64,000 nucleotides of DNA from Chitinophagaceae bacterium (GCA_016720775.1 JADKJX010000001.1:620001-684000); one strand, 5' to 3'; counted from the first letter of the stretch, positions 43,912 through 54,739 are shown. Numbers and translations are program-made. The notes: generated from the sequence alone by a model not told the origin.

Positions 43912-44005
43912 GTGTTTATCTGTTAAAGCGTAAAAGTACAATTTATTGACTTAACCATTTAAAGCTTCGCTGGTACTGCCGCCTGGAGGATGCTGTAAAA
44001 CAATA

Positions 44006-44025
44006 CGGCAGCCATTTGGCTGCCG
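44006..44025 (-). terminator. Terminator-like hairpin after the T9SS protein gene
   Basis: CGGCAGCCA and TGGCTGCCG arms with a TT loop, a perfect 9-bp stem. On the minus strand it is followed by TATTGTTTT. It lies about 30 nt after the restored stop at 44055. Confidence 0.65.
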
Positions 44026-44054
44026 CAGTTGTGTTTATTTATGGGGTTAGTAAA

Positions 44055-46120
44055 CTATAGTTTTAGCAGGCGCAATGTTTTGGTGACTCGCCCGGAGAAA
44101 ACACGGTAACATGATAAGTTCCGGGAGCCATTGTATATGTATTTAAAGTAACCTGGTTTGCGCCGGGTATTACCTGTACCGTTTGATTTTGTAAAACCCT
44201 TCCGGTAAAATCAGTGATGATTATGTTTACCTGGGCTTTTTCAAATGCATTCATTTTCAACACGGCATTTTCCCTGGTAACCGGGTTTGGTGAAATATTC
44301 AGCAGGTCAATTCCCCTGGTCTTTAAGGTCAATGAAATGGTGTTGCTGTAAGTTGATTTGCCATCAACATCTACCATTTTTATGCGATAATAGTTGATCC
44401 CGTTTTCAGGAGTTTCATCGGTATAGTCAAAAGGCTGGCTGCACCGCAGCTGGCTGGCTGTTATACTTTTAATGGTTGTGAATTGGTGCCCGTCAGTACT
44501 TCTTTGTATCTCAAAAGTTACACTGGCAGAAGTGCAATTTGCTTTCCAGTTAAGTAAGTGTTTGTTGTTCTGTTGCACACCTTTGAAGTATTCCATGCTG
44601 ATTGGTAATACACTCGCAGGAGCACTGCTGATATAAAAACCAGAGAAACTTGTTACCGGTACAACCACTTCCCACCAGCTACGGGTTGCATTCCATGTTA
44701 CGGTAAAGCCGCTTGTAGCTGTTGTAAAATCCTGAGAGGGACCGGTATAGTTGGTGGGGTTTGTACCCGTGCCATGAAATTGCCGCAACAGCAGGTTGCC
44801 TATGCCGGCTGCATCTGCCGGACCTGTTGGTAATAATTTGAACCCGCTGTCTGTTGCTTTTGTATTATAATTATTAAACTCACTTTGTTTATAGTATAAA
44901 GTTATGTTGGCAGTTGAAGTAGCGGGATATGGATTAAGCAATGGCTCAATATCATACTTCCTTGCCAGGTAAAGGGTAGATGTTCCTCTTTTGTTAGCAC
45001 CCGTATCCACCTTCACGCAGGTGAAAATAGAATTTGTTACCGGCGAACCTCCCGCAGGCGTAATGGTTGCAATGATATTGCAGTTGCCGTCGCGGTAACT
45101 GGTGCCGCCGGGAGATACGCTTATGTTCTGACATATTTGTGCACCACCTGCCACTGCGGCCATTGTATTGGATGCAGGATCAATCGTAACTGTTACGGTT
45201 GTATTGCCTGTATTTCCATTAGATGGATTTAAAGCACTTACGGTATAGGTAGTGGTACTTGCCGGAGTTGCAACAACTGTTGCCCCGGTTGTTGTGTTCA
45301 AGCCGGTAGCAGGCGACCAGGTAAAGTTTATATTATCCGGCGTGAAACGGTAAGCGTTCGGCATACCTGACCAGGATTGTGTATTATTTCTTCCGGTTGA
45401 TACGGATGCTAAACTACCCGTGCTGTTTTCTATTCCCTGTGCTTTAAATAAACCCGAAGCGCCAGTATTGGTACAACTTGTGGTATGAATCTCTATTATG
45501 TTGGTTGTTTCGTATAGAATTACCTGCACATTTGCTGTGCCGGATGATGACAGGAATTTTAAATTGCTGTAATCAAATACAAATTTCCTGTTTGGCGAAC
45601 TGCCAACCGTAAAATACTGAAGCACGGCTGCATTTGAGGCTCCGGCAAATGTAAGGTCGCAGGTTATTGCATGAATAACATTGTTTGGAGCAGCGGCATT
45701 AGGCAAAACAACACCATATCCTGTAGCAGTTGAGTTGGTGCTTCCCAAACCGATCCATCCATTGGTGCTGACGTTTACTGCATTGAATGTATTTCCGTAA
45801 AAGCGAAAAGTGAAAGGGATCGTGATATTATCCCAGCGTCCGTCATCAAGCGTTCCAAAACTTAGCGGTTCTGTATAGGGGGTGCCTCCGGTATATGTGC
45901 CAAGTTGATCCACCAGGATGGTTGTTGCATAAAGAGTCGGATCATATGGATTATTTGTAATTGCAGAAGTAGTATAACCTACCGGGGTTGCCGATGCGGT
46001 AATGCTTACAGAATTTCCTGCGCAGATAGTTGCACTGGATGGGTTTGTAGTAACTGTTAGCTGGGCAAATGAAATATTTACGAGGCAAACAATTGCCACT
46101 AAAGAGCAGAGTTTTTTCAT
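44055..46120 (-). CDS. T9SS type A sorting domain-containing protein, C-terminal frameshift
   Basis: A secreted protein of about 688 residues with signal peptide KKLCSLVAIVCLVNISFAQ. The first half resembles lectin/Ig-like repeats (SATICAGNSVSITASA; NVSTNGWIGLGS). The C-terminal part has an Ig fold typical of T9SS proteins (FEIQRSTDGHQFTTI) and the sorting domain (LLNISPNPVTRENAVLKM). The existing frame ends in GESPKHCAC. Adding one A to the run at 44078-44081 (T on the plus strand) gives SPKTLRLLKL and a stop at 44055, the normal CTD end. So the gene lost one base near the end, which would spoil the sorting signal if real. Confidence 0.83.
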
Positions 46121-46470
46121 ACAATTTTGGATTTCTCTATCAGCTAAAAACGATGAATGCTTAAAAATATTGTAGTATACCTATTACGTCCCATATATAA
46201 ATTCTTTAGAAAAAATACTTTGATCATTTCTAAAACCAGGGTAAAAATTTTCGTAAATGAAGATCAATAAAATATTTTTGAAGGGAGAATCAAACGGAAA
46301 AATCCGGTGAAAATTACTTAGTATAAACACGAAGTAAAACACGGTAGTAATTTTTCAATGCTGTGTAGAAAAAAAATTACAAAAATTCTGCACGTAAGGC
46401 AATTTAGATCTCAAATTTACGTTTTCATTAAGAAGCTAACCCCTTTAAAATCAGCAAATCCAAAATCGAG
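46121..46470. other. 350-bp AT-rich divergent spacer
   Basis: No gene is seen. It separates the T9SS protein gene (minus) from the M1 peptidase gene (plus). A weak -10-like TACGTTTT is at 46418-46425, 45 nt before the peptidase ATG. I see no clear operator. Confidence 0.6.
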
Positions 46471-48774
46471 ATGAAAAGCAAATCCTACTTTTTAACTGCT
46501 TTATTATTTTTAAGCAAGCTTGCAATTGCCCAGCATTTTAATTCTCCAACGGTACTAAGTTCTACAGGAAACAGTGGAACAGGAGCAAACATCGATGTTG
46601 TTTATTATCGATGCGACTGGACGATAGATCCAAGTGTTTCCAAAGTAATTACGGGTACGGTTACCACGTATTTTAAGACCACGACAGCAAACGTATCGTC
46701 TTTAACTATCGATCTTAACAAGGCCTCATTCAACAATGTGTCTCTTGTGCCAACTTATCATGGGATCACTTGTGCCAAATCTTTTCCTGCAAGTGGAAGC
46801 GTAAACATTCTTACAATAACGCTTCCATCAACCATCGTAACCTCCGGAACACTTGATTCAATAAGCATTGCTTATTCAGGTACACCGCCTGCAGTATCCG
46901 GACAGGCCGAAGGTTTTCAACGCAAGCAGGATGCAAACCTTAACTGGTATATCTACACATTATCTGAATCATACGAGGACAGAGACTGGTGGCCATGTAA
47001 GGCCGATATGCAGGACAAAGCAGATTCGCTTGATATCAATTTAACCGTTCCCAACACATACTGGGTTGCTGCAAATGGTAAATTAGTAGATTCAGCGATC
47101 AATGGTGCCAACCGCACATTTAAGTATAAACACCGCTACCCCATAGCAAGTTACCTGGTTGCAATTGGTGTGGCAAAATATAACAGGCAATACAGGGGTT
47201 CGGTAAATATTGCCGGAAAAAATGTTCCGGTCATTTATTACACCTTTCCCGATATGACGGGTGGAACACTGACCACTGCACTTGCCAGGATGGATGTTTC
47301 TAAAACCGAATTGGTGGAGTTCAGCAATAAATACGGTCCTTATCCCTTTGCCGATGAAAAGCATGGATATTATCAATTTGGCTGGGGTGGAGGTATGGAA
47401 CACCAGACTTTTTCTGCAATGAGTGCAGGAAGTATGTCAAGCTGGTCGGTAATTGCACATGAGCTTGCCCACCAGTGGTGGGGAGATAAAGTTTCTTTCG
47501 CCACCTGGAGTCATTTATGGCTGGCGGAAGGTTTTGCACAATATTCTGAAGCTTTGGCAGCAGAACTGATCCCTGCCATAGGAGTTACTCCTGCATCTCA
47601 CCTTAGTTCAATAAAAACCACGGCAAGAGCAACAAACACAACGCCTGTTTTATTAAGTGCAGCAAGTATTGCCAATTCAAATACAATATGGACAACAAAT
47701 AATGATAATGCCGTGTATAAGCGGGGTGCTATGATCGTATCTATGCTCAGGTCTATGTTGGGAGATGCGCAGTTTTTCCAGGGCTGCAAAGATTACCAGG
47801 CCGATCCGTTACTGGCATATAAATCTGCTACCACAGCAGATCTTCAGCGAAATATGGAGAATCAAATGTCGGGCGTGAATCTTACCCCATTTTTTAATGC
47901 TTGGGTTAATGGCTCCGGAACTCCGAGTTACACCGGTAATTATTATATCACTGGGAAAAGAATACAATTCAGGTTAACACAAACAATGAGCCCGGTAGGA
48001 AATCCTTTCATGCCAATGCCGGTGGTGGTAAAAATAGCCAATTCAGGAGGTACCATTGATACCAGTGTTGTAATATATCATTATTCACCAACTCAATTGG
48101 GATATGCAGGAAATGGAATGGGCCCCGCCGGGGATGATTTTATTACGTATGATCTTTCGTTTGTGCCGGTTACAATAACGGTTGACCCGGATAATAAAAC
48201 CATGGCCACAGGAACATTAACTTCTGTTGGGTCGCCACTGAGCGCAAACATTCTGAATTTCGCTGCAACCAAAACAATGCTTGGAAACCAGTTGAACCTT
48301 TCACTTACCAGTAATGAACCAATAGAAAAAGTGGTTTTATTAAAGAGCCAGAACGGAACCGATTTTATAGATGCAGGACTGATGAATAAAATAAATACAC
48401 AGGGACAGCAAAGTAATTACCAGTTTACGGATGTGCTTCCTTATTCGAAACTGACATTTTACCGGGCCAGGATCTATACCACAGGAAATGTATACTATTC
48501 AGCGATCGTGAAAGTTCAGGAAGCTGTAAATAATACGATTACAATATCACCTAACCCGGCAGCAGATGTGGTAAACATAAGTTTTGCCAATGCAACAAGA
48601 GAGAAAGTAACCGTACGGGTGATCAATGCCGATGGGAAAGTGGTGATTGAATCAACAACCAATAATAATTTCATACATTATGATATAAGCAATTTATCGG
48701 CAGGCATCTACATGGCCCAGGCATTACAGAATGGCCAGGTGTCTGCAGCAGGTAAGTTTGTAGTACGTCAGTAA
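46471..48774 (+). CDS. M1 family zinc metallopeptidase with T9SS sorting domain
   Basis: A 767-residue secreted aminopeptidase-like enzyme with signal peptide KSKSYFLTALLFLSKLAIAQ. The N-terminal domain has the M1 beta-saddle. The GGGMEHQTFSAM motif replaces GAMEN. The zinc site is HELAH at 330-334 with Glu353 in HLWLAEGFAQY. The usual C-terminal helical domain of long M1 peptidases is absent; instead a linker and a T9SS sorting domain end the protein (ITISPNPAADVVNISF, then LSAGIYMAQALQNGQ). It probably digests extracellular peptides. A large T9SS protein gene follows. Confidence 0.92.
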   Translation: MKSKSYFLTALLFLSKLAIAQHFNSPTVLSSTGNSGTGANIDVVYYRCDWTIDPSVSKVITGTVTTYFKTTTANVSSLTIDLNKASFNNVSLVPTYHGITCAKSFPASGSVNILTITLPSTIVTSGTLDSISIAYSGTPPAVSGQAEGFQRKQDANLNWYIYTLSESYEDRDWWPCKADMQDKADSLDINLTVPNTYWVAANGKLVDSAINGANRTFKYKHRYPIASYLVAIGVAKYNRQYRGSVNIAGKNVPVIYYTFPDMTGGTLTTALARMDVSKTELVEFSNKYGPYPFADEKHGYYQFGWGGGMEHQTFSAMSAGSMSSWSVIAHELAHQWWGDKVSFATWSHLWLAEGFAQYSEALAAELIPAIGVTPASHLSSIKTTARATNTTPVLLSAASIANSNTIWTTNNDNAVYKRGAMIVSMLRSMLGDAQFFQGCKDYQADPLLAYKSATTADLQRNMENQMSGVNLTPFFNAWVNGSGTPSYTGNYYITGKRIQFRLTQTMSPVGNPFMPMPVVVKIANSGGTIDTSVVIYHYSPTQLGYAGNGMGPAGDDFITYDLSFVPVTITVDPDNKTMATGTLTSVGSPLSANILNFAATKTMLGNQLNLSLTSNEPIEKVVLLKSQNGTDFIDAGLMNKINTQGQQSNYQFTDVLPYSKLTFYRARIYTTGNVYYSAIVKVQEAVNNTITISPNPAADVVNISFANATREKVTVRVINADGKVVIESTTNNNFIHYDISNLSAGIYMAQALQNGQVSAAGKFVVRQ

Positions 48775-48815
48775 TGTGTGGGTTAAGCTAATATCCTCTT
48801 TAAAAACACACAACC

Positions 48816-51800
48816 ATGAGAAAAATTTTATTCTCAATCCTTACAGTCCTGTGCTTTGTGCAAATTGCCAAAGCACAGCCTGCTACTTACAGTAACCCCT
48901 TGGGGCTAGGAAGAAATAACTGTGGTACTGGCTCAAATGATTCTTTGTATTATTTGAATTATCTCACGCCAAATCTTACCAATTCTTCTACTCCAATAAC
49001 AGCATGTAAGCCGGTGTTAAGAACTAATTTTGCACCACTCTCGGGTTACTCGGCTGCCAATAAACCCTTTACCATATTTAATTCTAGTATTGCGTTTAAC
49101 CCGGCAGATGGGATGATCTATTATGTATGGACGGATTATAATATTCCGGCGCCGTATAAATCGTATATATGGCGATGGAACCCTTCTACCTGCCCGACGC
49201 CCGCAGCGCCGGGCCTTGATACGTTACGGACTTTTAATACAGATATCGGTGGTATTACCTTTGATGCAAATGGCACAGCATGGCAGTTGGAGTTTTCCGG
49301 GTCAGCGCCATACCAGGGCCGCCTCAGGCAAGTGAATTTTACTACAGGTGTGGTAGGCATACCCGATACCCTTGACTTAACAGGTGGTAAACAACTCTGG
49401 AACGTAGGTACGGGAGATATTACTTTAACCCCCAGCGGCCAGATGTACTTTATCTTCAATAATAAACTTTTTACTCCCGATTATGGAAGCGCCGGAGGAC
49501 CTACTAAACACATTAAATGTACTTATATAGATACCGTTAAGTTACCTGCGGGTAAAACAGGTTTACCAGGCCTGGCTTTTGGGAGTGGAGATTTAATTGC
49601 ATCATACAGTCCGGGTACGGGTTGTGTTTTTAAAAGAATTGACCCCATTACAGGTGATACAGCAAGTATTACCTATACTTATGCGGCCGGCAAGGGTATT
49701 TATGCAACGGATATGACCCAAATCAATTCCGGTATCGGCCCTTCAAAAAAATTAATATCAGTAACACCCACAGGTACCCCCGGGCAATATGATGTAGTGT
49801 ATGATGTGTACACCAGGAATTATGGAAATGTACCATTAACAAATGTGCAGGTAAAAGATAGCCTCGGTGCCATAAACGGAAATGCAAACGTTTCAAACGT
49901 AACCGCAGTACTTACAAGTAACCCCGCAGGTGTAGCGCTTAACCCGGGGTACAACGGCACCACCAATATTAATTTACTGGCAGCAGGGCAAGGCCTTGCT
50001 TGTTACCCGGTAGCTAATAATAATTTCACCATTCGTATTTCATGCCGGTTATCAAACCTCTTAAATGGAGTGGTTTATAATAACAGCGCCATAGCAAGTG
50101 CAAACGGGTATAAAAATGTGGCTCTGAGAGATTCATCAACCAATGGATCTAATCCCGACCTTAACCAGAACGATAAAACAGATGATCTTGGTGAAGGACA
50201 ACCAACACCACTTATAATTATACTCACGCCTACTACTCCCCCTTGTGCAACGCTTGACACTACGTTGTATAATCAGGATTTTGGTAGCGGTGCAGGATTA
50301 TTTAATACAATTCCTCCGTCTGTTGCCGTGCCGTCTGCAAGCAGTACCTATATTGGAACAGCTGCAGCCCCCTTGCCAATAAACAGGTTTACAGTTACCA
50401 ATAACTCATCGTTGGGGGATGCTTCTAACTGGATAAGTTTAACAGATCATACCGGCGGTGCAAATGGACGAATGCTTGTAGTGAATGCAGATGCTTCGGC
50501 AAATATTATGTACCGGGATACTTTGCCTGTATCCTGTTCCGGACAACAATACTCGGTCTCATTCTGGGCAGCATTTATTGGTAACGCTGCTTATAAAACA
50601 GTCTGTGATGGGTTGGGCGGGTTTAAATATCCCATGTTATTGGTGAGGATCAGGGACCTTGCAACTGGACTTGTAATTACACAGTACACAACCGACACAA
50701 TAAAATTAACTTCCTGGCAGCAGCATGGTATGAAATGGGTAATGCCGGCAGGCTATACAAACGTGATCCTGGAATTGCTGAATGCCGGCCCTGGCGGATG
50801 CGGCAACGATGTTGCAATAGATGATATTAAATATGGTATCTGTGATCCCGTACCCACAGTAAGTTTGAGTAACCCCGGCGGAACATGCCTTGGTTCATCA
50901 TTAACTTTTACAGCCAATGTATCTGATGCGTCTGTTATTCCCGGGCCAAAAGATTATCAATGGCAATGGTCGCCTTCGCCGGGTACAGGCCCATGGACAA
51001 ATATTGGTGGTGCAAATGCATCTACCTATATCATTAATCCGGTAAATCCTTCCGATACAGGAAGATACTACCGGGTAATAATGGCTGCACAGGGCAATAT
51101 TGGTAATATTACCTGTCAATACATCTCTCCTGGTGTAAGATTGATCGGGGTGGCGCCATCAACTGCACCATCAAGTATAACTGCACCTTCAACTACTATT
51201 TGTAATGGAAGTTCTGTTACTTTAACAGCCGTTGGTGCTACACTTGGTACGGGAGCTAATTACCAATGGGGTACGGGTGCCGTAGTAGGTACCAGCCCGA
51301 TCGGAGGTGCTACTAGTTCAACACTTCTGGTATCACCAACAACAACTACCACCTATTGGGTTCGTGTTGAAAATACCACTTCACCATGTTTGACTACAAC
51401 AGGAGGGGTAACGCTGACGGTAACAGTTAATCAACCATCAGTTGCTCCGGCCAGTATAAGCGGATTAGATATTTGTAATGGAAGTTCAACCACGTTAACA
51501 GCTGTTGGCGGTACGCTTGGTACCGGTGCAAACTATCAATGGGGAACGGGTGCTGTAGTAGGTACCAGCCCGATCGGAGGTGCTACCAGTTCAACACTTT
51601 TGGTATCACCATCAAGCACTACCACCTATTGGGTTCGTATTGAAAATAATGTCGCACCTTGTACAGCAACAACCACGGGTGTAACAAAACTGATAACAGT
51701 ATCTCAACCATCTGTTGCGGCCGCGTCGGCCAGTAAGAGTAAAAACAATATTTGCCCGGGCATATCGGTAAACTTATCTGTTGTTGGTGGTACATTAGGT

Positions 51801-53909
51801 ACCAATGCCAGCTGGAAATGGTACACCGGTTCCTGCGGTACCTCACTGGTAGGTACTGGCAGTGGCATTTCTGTAACACCTGCAGTAACTACTACTTATT
51901 ATGTAAGGGCAGAAGGAGATTGTAATACCACTACCTGCGTAGCTGTTACAGTAAATATCTCCTGCGATATTGATAAAGACAAAGATGGTATTCCTGATTG
52001 GGTGGAAAGCAATATGACGGCTTCCTTCCAGGATGCCAATGGTAACGGCGTTATAAATGCTTACGATCCTACCTATGCCGGATTTGTAGATAATAACAAT
52101 GATTACATCAATGATAATTTCCAGGCCGATGGTGATTCAGATAATGACGGAATTCCGAATTACCTGGATACAACCTTCCCCGGAAGAGTAGATGTGAACG
52201 GAGATGGTATAGATGACCGCTTTGATACCGATCTTGACGGAGTAATAAATATGCTTGACCTGGATAGTGATAATGATGGCATACCGGATGTGGTGGAAGC
52301 CTATGGTGTAGATACAGATGGTGATGGTAAGATCGACAACTTTGCAGATAGCGATGGAGATGGCCTTACCGACCAGATTGATGGAAATAACCTCAATGCA
52401 TATAATTCAGGCCTTGGATTAAGCAGGCCTGATATTGACGGCGATGGTATTCCTAATTACATCGACCTGGATAGTGATAACGACGGTATCCCTGATGTGG
52501 TTGAAGCCGGTGGGCCGGATGCCAACAACAATGGTATCATCGATGGCTTTGTTGATGCCAACGGTGATGGTCTGCATGACGGATACATTAATGCAACAGC
52601 ATTATTGAAAACAGGTACCGATGGTAATGCCGATGGCAGAGCCGATAGCTGGCCAAATCAAAATCTCGATAGGGACCTGCGGCCAAATGCCTATGATATG
52701 GATAGTGACGGTGATGGTATTGTGGATGTAATAGAAGCCGGGTTACCGGATGCAAACCTGAATGGTATTGTGGATGGCGTGATCGGCGCTAATGGCTGGT
52801 CAACAACTATTTCATCAATGCCTGCATTGAACCTGCGCAATACAGACGGCAACGGAAACCCGGATTACCTGGATATTGATTCAGACGATGACGGCATACC
52901 TGATAATATTGAAGGCATGTCTACTGCCGGGTATTTATTACCTGGAATCACCGATACCGATGGCGATGGCCTGGTAAATACATACGACAACATTGTTGGA
53001 TTTGGTGGCGCCGGTATATTTGTTTATGACCACGATGGTGATGGAATACCTGACTACAGGGATCTTGACAGCGATGGTGATGGACAGCCGGACGTAATTG
53101 AAGGAAATGACTTTAACCTGAATAATATTGCCGATGACAACGTGACCTTAACAGGTTTAGATACCGATGGCGATGGTTTGGATAACCGCTTTGATTCGCT
53201 CAACTCTGTTACCAACATAAAAGGCACCTCGTATATGATGGGTAATGGCGGAAGCCTTACCGGCGATGCCACACCGGGATCAAGGTGTACGGTGCAGAAA
53301 AAAACACCGGCACAATTGAACCGCGACTGGCGTTTTGTTGGTACGGTGCTTCCTGTAGAGTTCCTGCAGCTTACCGGTGTTCTGCAATCAGGAAACGTAC
53401 GGCTGAACTGGGTGGTTATTGCTACCAAAGAAGTTGACCGTTTTGAAGTGGAACGAAGTACCGACAATGTGAACTACATAAAAACAGGTACCGTTTCCGA
53501 TCTTGTTAAGCTGAATGAACAGCAGGGATTCACATTTAACGACGACGTTTCAAATGTAAATAAGGAGATCATTTACTACCGCATTAAAGTGATCGGCAAG
53601 GCCGGCGAGATACAGTACAGCAATGTACTGGTGATAAGGATGCGCCAGGCCAAAACACTTCTCACTATAATGCCTAACCCGGCCAGGGATAATGTTATGC
53701 TGATATTCTTTGCTGAAAAGGATTCAGACATAATGATCAGGCTGGTAGATAACCTGGGTCAAACAGTAATGACGCAAAGACAAAAAGTCCTGCGTGGCAA
53801 TAATACCCTGCAACTGAAGAACCTTGATAAATACAGCGCAGGTGTTTATGTGATACAGGTGCTCATCAATGATGAGTTGGTATCGCAAAAGCTGATAATT
53901 TCAAGATAG
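48816..53909 (+). CDS. Giant T9SS-secreted protein with Ig-like and thrombospondin type 3 repeats
   Basis: A 1,697-residue protein with signal peptide RKILFSILTVLCFVQIAKAQ. Residues about 30-300 look like a beta-propeller-type domain (YYVWTDYNIPAPY; GGITFDANGTAW). A DUF11-like domain (KLISVTPTGTPGQYDVVY) and a carbohydrate-binding-like domain (about 500-670) follow. Three Ig-like units come next (about 680-1050), the middle two nearly identical. A run of thrombospondin type 3 repeats (about 1050-1470) carries many DxDxDGxxD calcium-binding motifs (DIDKDKDGIPDW; DSDNDGIPNYLD). It ends in a T9SS CTD (LLTIMPNPARDNVMLIF). Probably a calcium-stabilised adhesin. Confidence 0.9.
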   Translation: MRKILFSILTVLCFVQIAKAQPATYSNPLGLGRNNCGTGSNDSLYYLNYLTPNLTNSSTPITACKPVLRTNFAPLSGYSAANKPFTIFNSSIAFNPADGMIYYVWTDYNIPAPYKSYIWRWNPSTCPTPAAPGLDTLRTFNTDIGGITFDANGTAWQLEFSGSAPYQGRLRQVNFTTGVVGIPDTLDLTGGKQLWNVGTGDITLTPSGQMYFIFNNKLFTPDYGSAGGPTKHIKCTYIDTVKLPAGKTGLPGLAFGSGDLIASYSPGTGCVFKRIDPITGDTASITYTYAAGKGIYATDMTQINSGIGPSKKLISVTPTGTPGQYDVVYDVYTRNYGNVPLTNVQVKDSLGAINGNANVSNVTAVLTSNPAGVALNPGYNGTTNINLLAAGQGLACYPVANNNFTIRISCRLSNLLNGVVYNNSAIASANGYKNVALRDSSTNGSNPDLNQNDKTDDLGEGQPTPLIIILTPTTPPCATLDTTLYNQDFGSGAGLFNTIPPSVAVPSASSTYIGTAAAPLPINRFTVTNNSSLGDASNWISLTDHTGGANGRMLVVNADASANIMYRDTLPVSCSGQQYSVSFWAAFIGNAAYKTVCDGLGGFKYPMLLVRIRDLATGLVITQYTTDTIKLTSWQQHGMKWVMPAGYTNVILELLNAGPGGCGNDVAIDDIKYGICDPVPTVSLSNPGGTCLGSSLTFTANVSDASVIPGPKDYQWQWSPSPGTGPWTNIGGANASTYIINPVNPSDTGRYYRVIMAAQGNIGNITCQYISPGVRLIGVAPSTAPSSITAPSTTICNGSSVTLTAVGATLGTGANYQWGTGAVVGTSPIGGATSSTLLVSPTTTTTYWVRVENTTSPCLTTTGGVTLTVTVNQPSVAPASISGLDICNGSSTTLTAVGGTLGTGANYQWGTGAVVGTSPIGGATSSTLLVSPSSTTTYWVRIENNVAPCTATTTGVTKLITVSQPSVAAASASKSKNNICPGISVNLSVVGGTLGTNASWKWYTGSCGTSLVGTGSGISVTPAVTTTYYVRAEGDCNTTTCVAVTVNISCDIDKDKDGIPDWVESNMTASFQDANGNGVINAYDPTYAGFVDNNNDYINDNFQADGDSDNDGIPNYLDTTFPGRVDVNGDGIDDRFDTDLDGVINMLDLDSDNDGIPDVVEAYGVDTDGDGKIDNFADSDGDGLTDQIDGNNLNAYNSGLGLSRPDIDGDGIPNYIDLDSDNDGIPDVVEAGGPDANNNGIIDGFVDANGDGLHDGYINATALLKTGTDGNADGRADSWPNQNLDRDLRPNAYDMDSDGDGIVDVIEAGLPDANLNGIVDGVIGANGWSTTISSMPALNLRNTDGNGNPDYLDIDSDDDGIPDNIEGMSTAGYLLPGITDTDGDGLVNTYDNIVGFGGAGIFVYDHDGDGIPDYRDLDSDGDGQPDVIEGNDFNLNNIADDNVTLTGLDTDGDGLDNRFDSLNSVTNIKGTSYMMGNGGSLTGDATPGSRCTVQKKTPAQLNRDWRFVGTVLPVEFLQLTGVLQSGNVRLNWVVIATKEVDRFEVERSTDNVNYIKTGTVSDLVKLNEQQGFTFNDDVSNVNKEIIYYRIKVIGKAGEIQYSNVLVIRMRQAKTLLTIMPNPARDNVMLIFFAEKDSDIMIRLVDNLGQTVMTQRQKVLRGNNTLQLKNLDKYSAGVYVIQVLINDELVSQKLIISR
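51170..51650 (+). repeat. Two tandem near-identical Ig-like repeat units
   Basis: The first unit (51170-51373) and the second (51447-51650) share long identical stretches, for example GTAGTAGGTACCAGCCCGAT. The period is 277 bp. A third, divergent unit follows at about 51740. The high identity suggests a recent duplication. Confidence 0.8.
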
Positions 53910-53933
53910 CGTTTTCAGAATTATATGATTGGT

Positions 53934-53964
53934 GCTGCCTCTTTTAAAGAGGCAGCATTTTTTT
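53934..53964 (+). terminator. Rho-independent terminator after the giant T9SS protein
   Basis: GCTGCCTCTTT and AAAGAGGCAGC arms are followed by ATTTTTTT. It lies 25 nt after the stop and just upstream of the rsmA -10 element. Confidence 0.93.
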
Positions 53965-53968
53965 ATCC

Positions 53969-53976
53969 TACTTTTG
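53969..53976 (+). promoter_or_regulatory. Putative -10 element of rsmA
   Basis: TACTTTTG matches TAnnTTTG and ends 5 nt before the ATG at 53982. The transcript would be leaderless or nearly so. This supports the ATG at 53982 over an upstream in-frame ATG at 53925, which lies before the terminator. Confidence 0.55.
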
Positions 53977-53981
53977 CCGGA

Positions 53982-54734
53982 ATGTACACGCTGAAAAAAT
54001 CACTGGGGCAGCATTTCTTAAAAGATGAGAACGTCATCAAAAAGATCATTGCTGTATTGCAGGAAGAAAAATTTACTAACCTGCTGGAAGTGGGGCCCGG
54101 AGCCGGGGCATTGACAAAACACCTCATGCAATTACCCGGCGTTGATTTTAAAGCAGTGGAACTGGATGAAGAGAAAGTGATCTATCTCACAAAAAAATAC
54201 CCGGTACTGAAAGAAAAAATAATCCACCGGAGCTTCCTGGATATGGACAAACCGTTCGATCAGCCATTCACGGTTATCGGTAACTTTCCGTACAACATCT
54301 CCACGCAGATATTATTCAAGTTGCTGGAATGGAAAGATGATGTGCCCTGCATCATTGGTATGTTTCAGAAGGAAGTGGCAGAAAGGGCCGCCTCAAAAGA
54401 AGGAAGTAAGGTGTATGGAGTGCTGAGTGTATTGGTGCAGGCTTATTACGAAGTGGAATATTTATTTGACGTAAGTGATCAGTGCTTTGATCCGCCACCA
54501 AAAGTGCAAAGCGGTGTTATCCGGTTAAAAAGAAAAACATCTCCCCTGGATTATAAAAGCGAAAGGTCTTTTTGGGTGCTGGTAAAAACAGCTTTCAACC
54601 AGCGGCGTAAAACCATGCGCAATGCAGTAAAGAGTTTGTTTGATGCGGAAGTATTGCAGGATGAACTGTTTGCCCGCCGTGCAGAAACCTTAAGCGTGGA
54701 AGAGTTTGCAGCACTTACACACCGGATGAAATAA
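53982..54734 (+). CDS. rsmA: 16S rRNA (adenine1518-N6/adenine1519-N6)-dimethyltransferase
   Basis: Dimethylates two adjacent adenines near the 3' end of 16S rRNA. The 250 residues include KKSLGQHFLKDENVIKK, the SAM site LLEVGPGAGALTKHLM, the catalytic NFPYNIS (NxPY) and the FDPPPKVQSGVIRL segment. The start at 53982 is supported by the promoter and by family length. A short hairpin follows the stop. Confidence 0.95.
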   Translation: MYTLKKSLGQHFLKDENVIKKIIAVLQEEKFTNLLEVGPGAGALTKHLMQLPGVDFKAVELDEEKVIYLTKKYPVLKEKIIHRSFLDMDKPFDQPFTVIGNFPYNISTQILFKLLEWKDDVPCIIGMFQKEVAERAASKEGSKVYGVLSVLVQAYYEVEYLFDVSDQCFDPPPKVQSGVIRLKRKTSPLDYKSERSFWVLVKTAFNQRRKTMRNAVKSLFDAEVLQDELFARRAETLSVEEFAALTHRMK

Positions 54735-54739
54735 AAAGA

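Noticed and set aside
179..44081. Phase variation by slipped-strand mispairing at the frameshift runs
   Set aside because: The runs are 3 to 7 bases, too short for usual phase-variable tracts, and all five show the same one-base loss.
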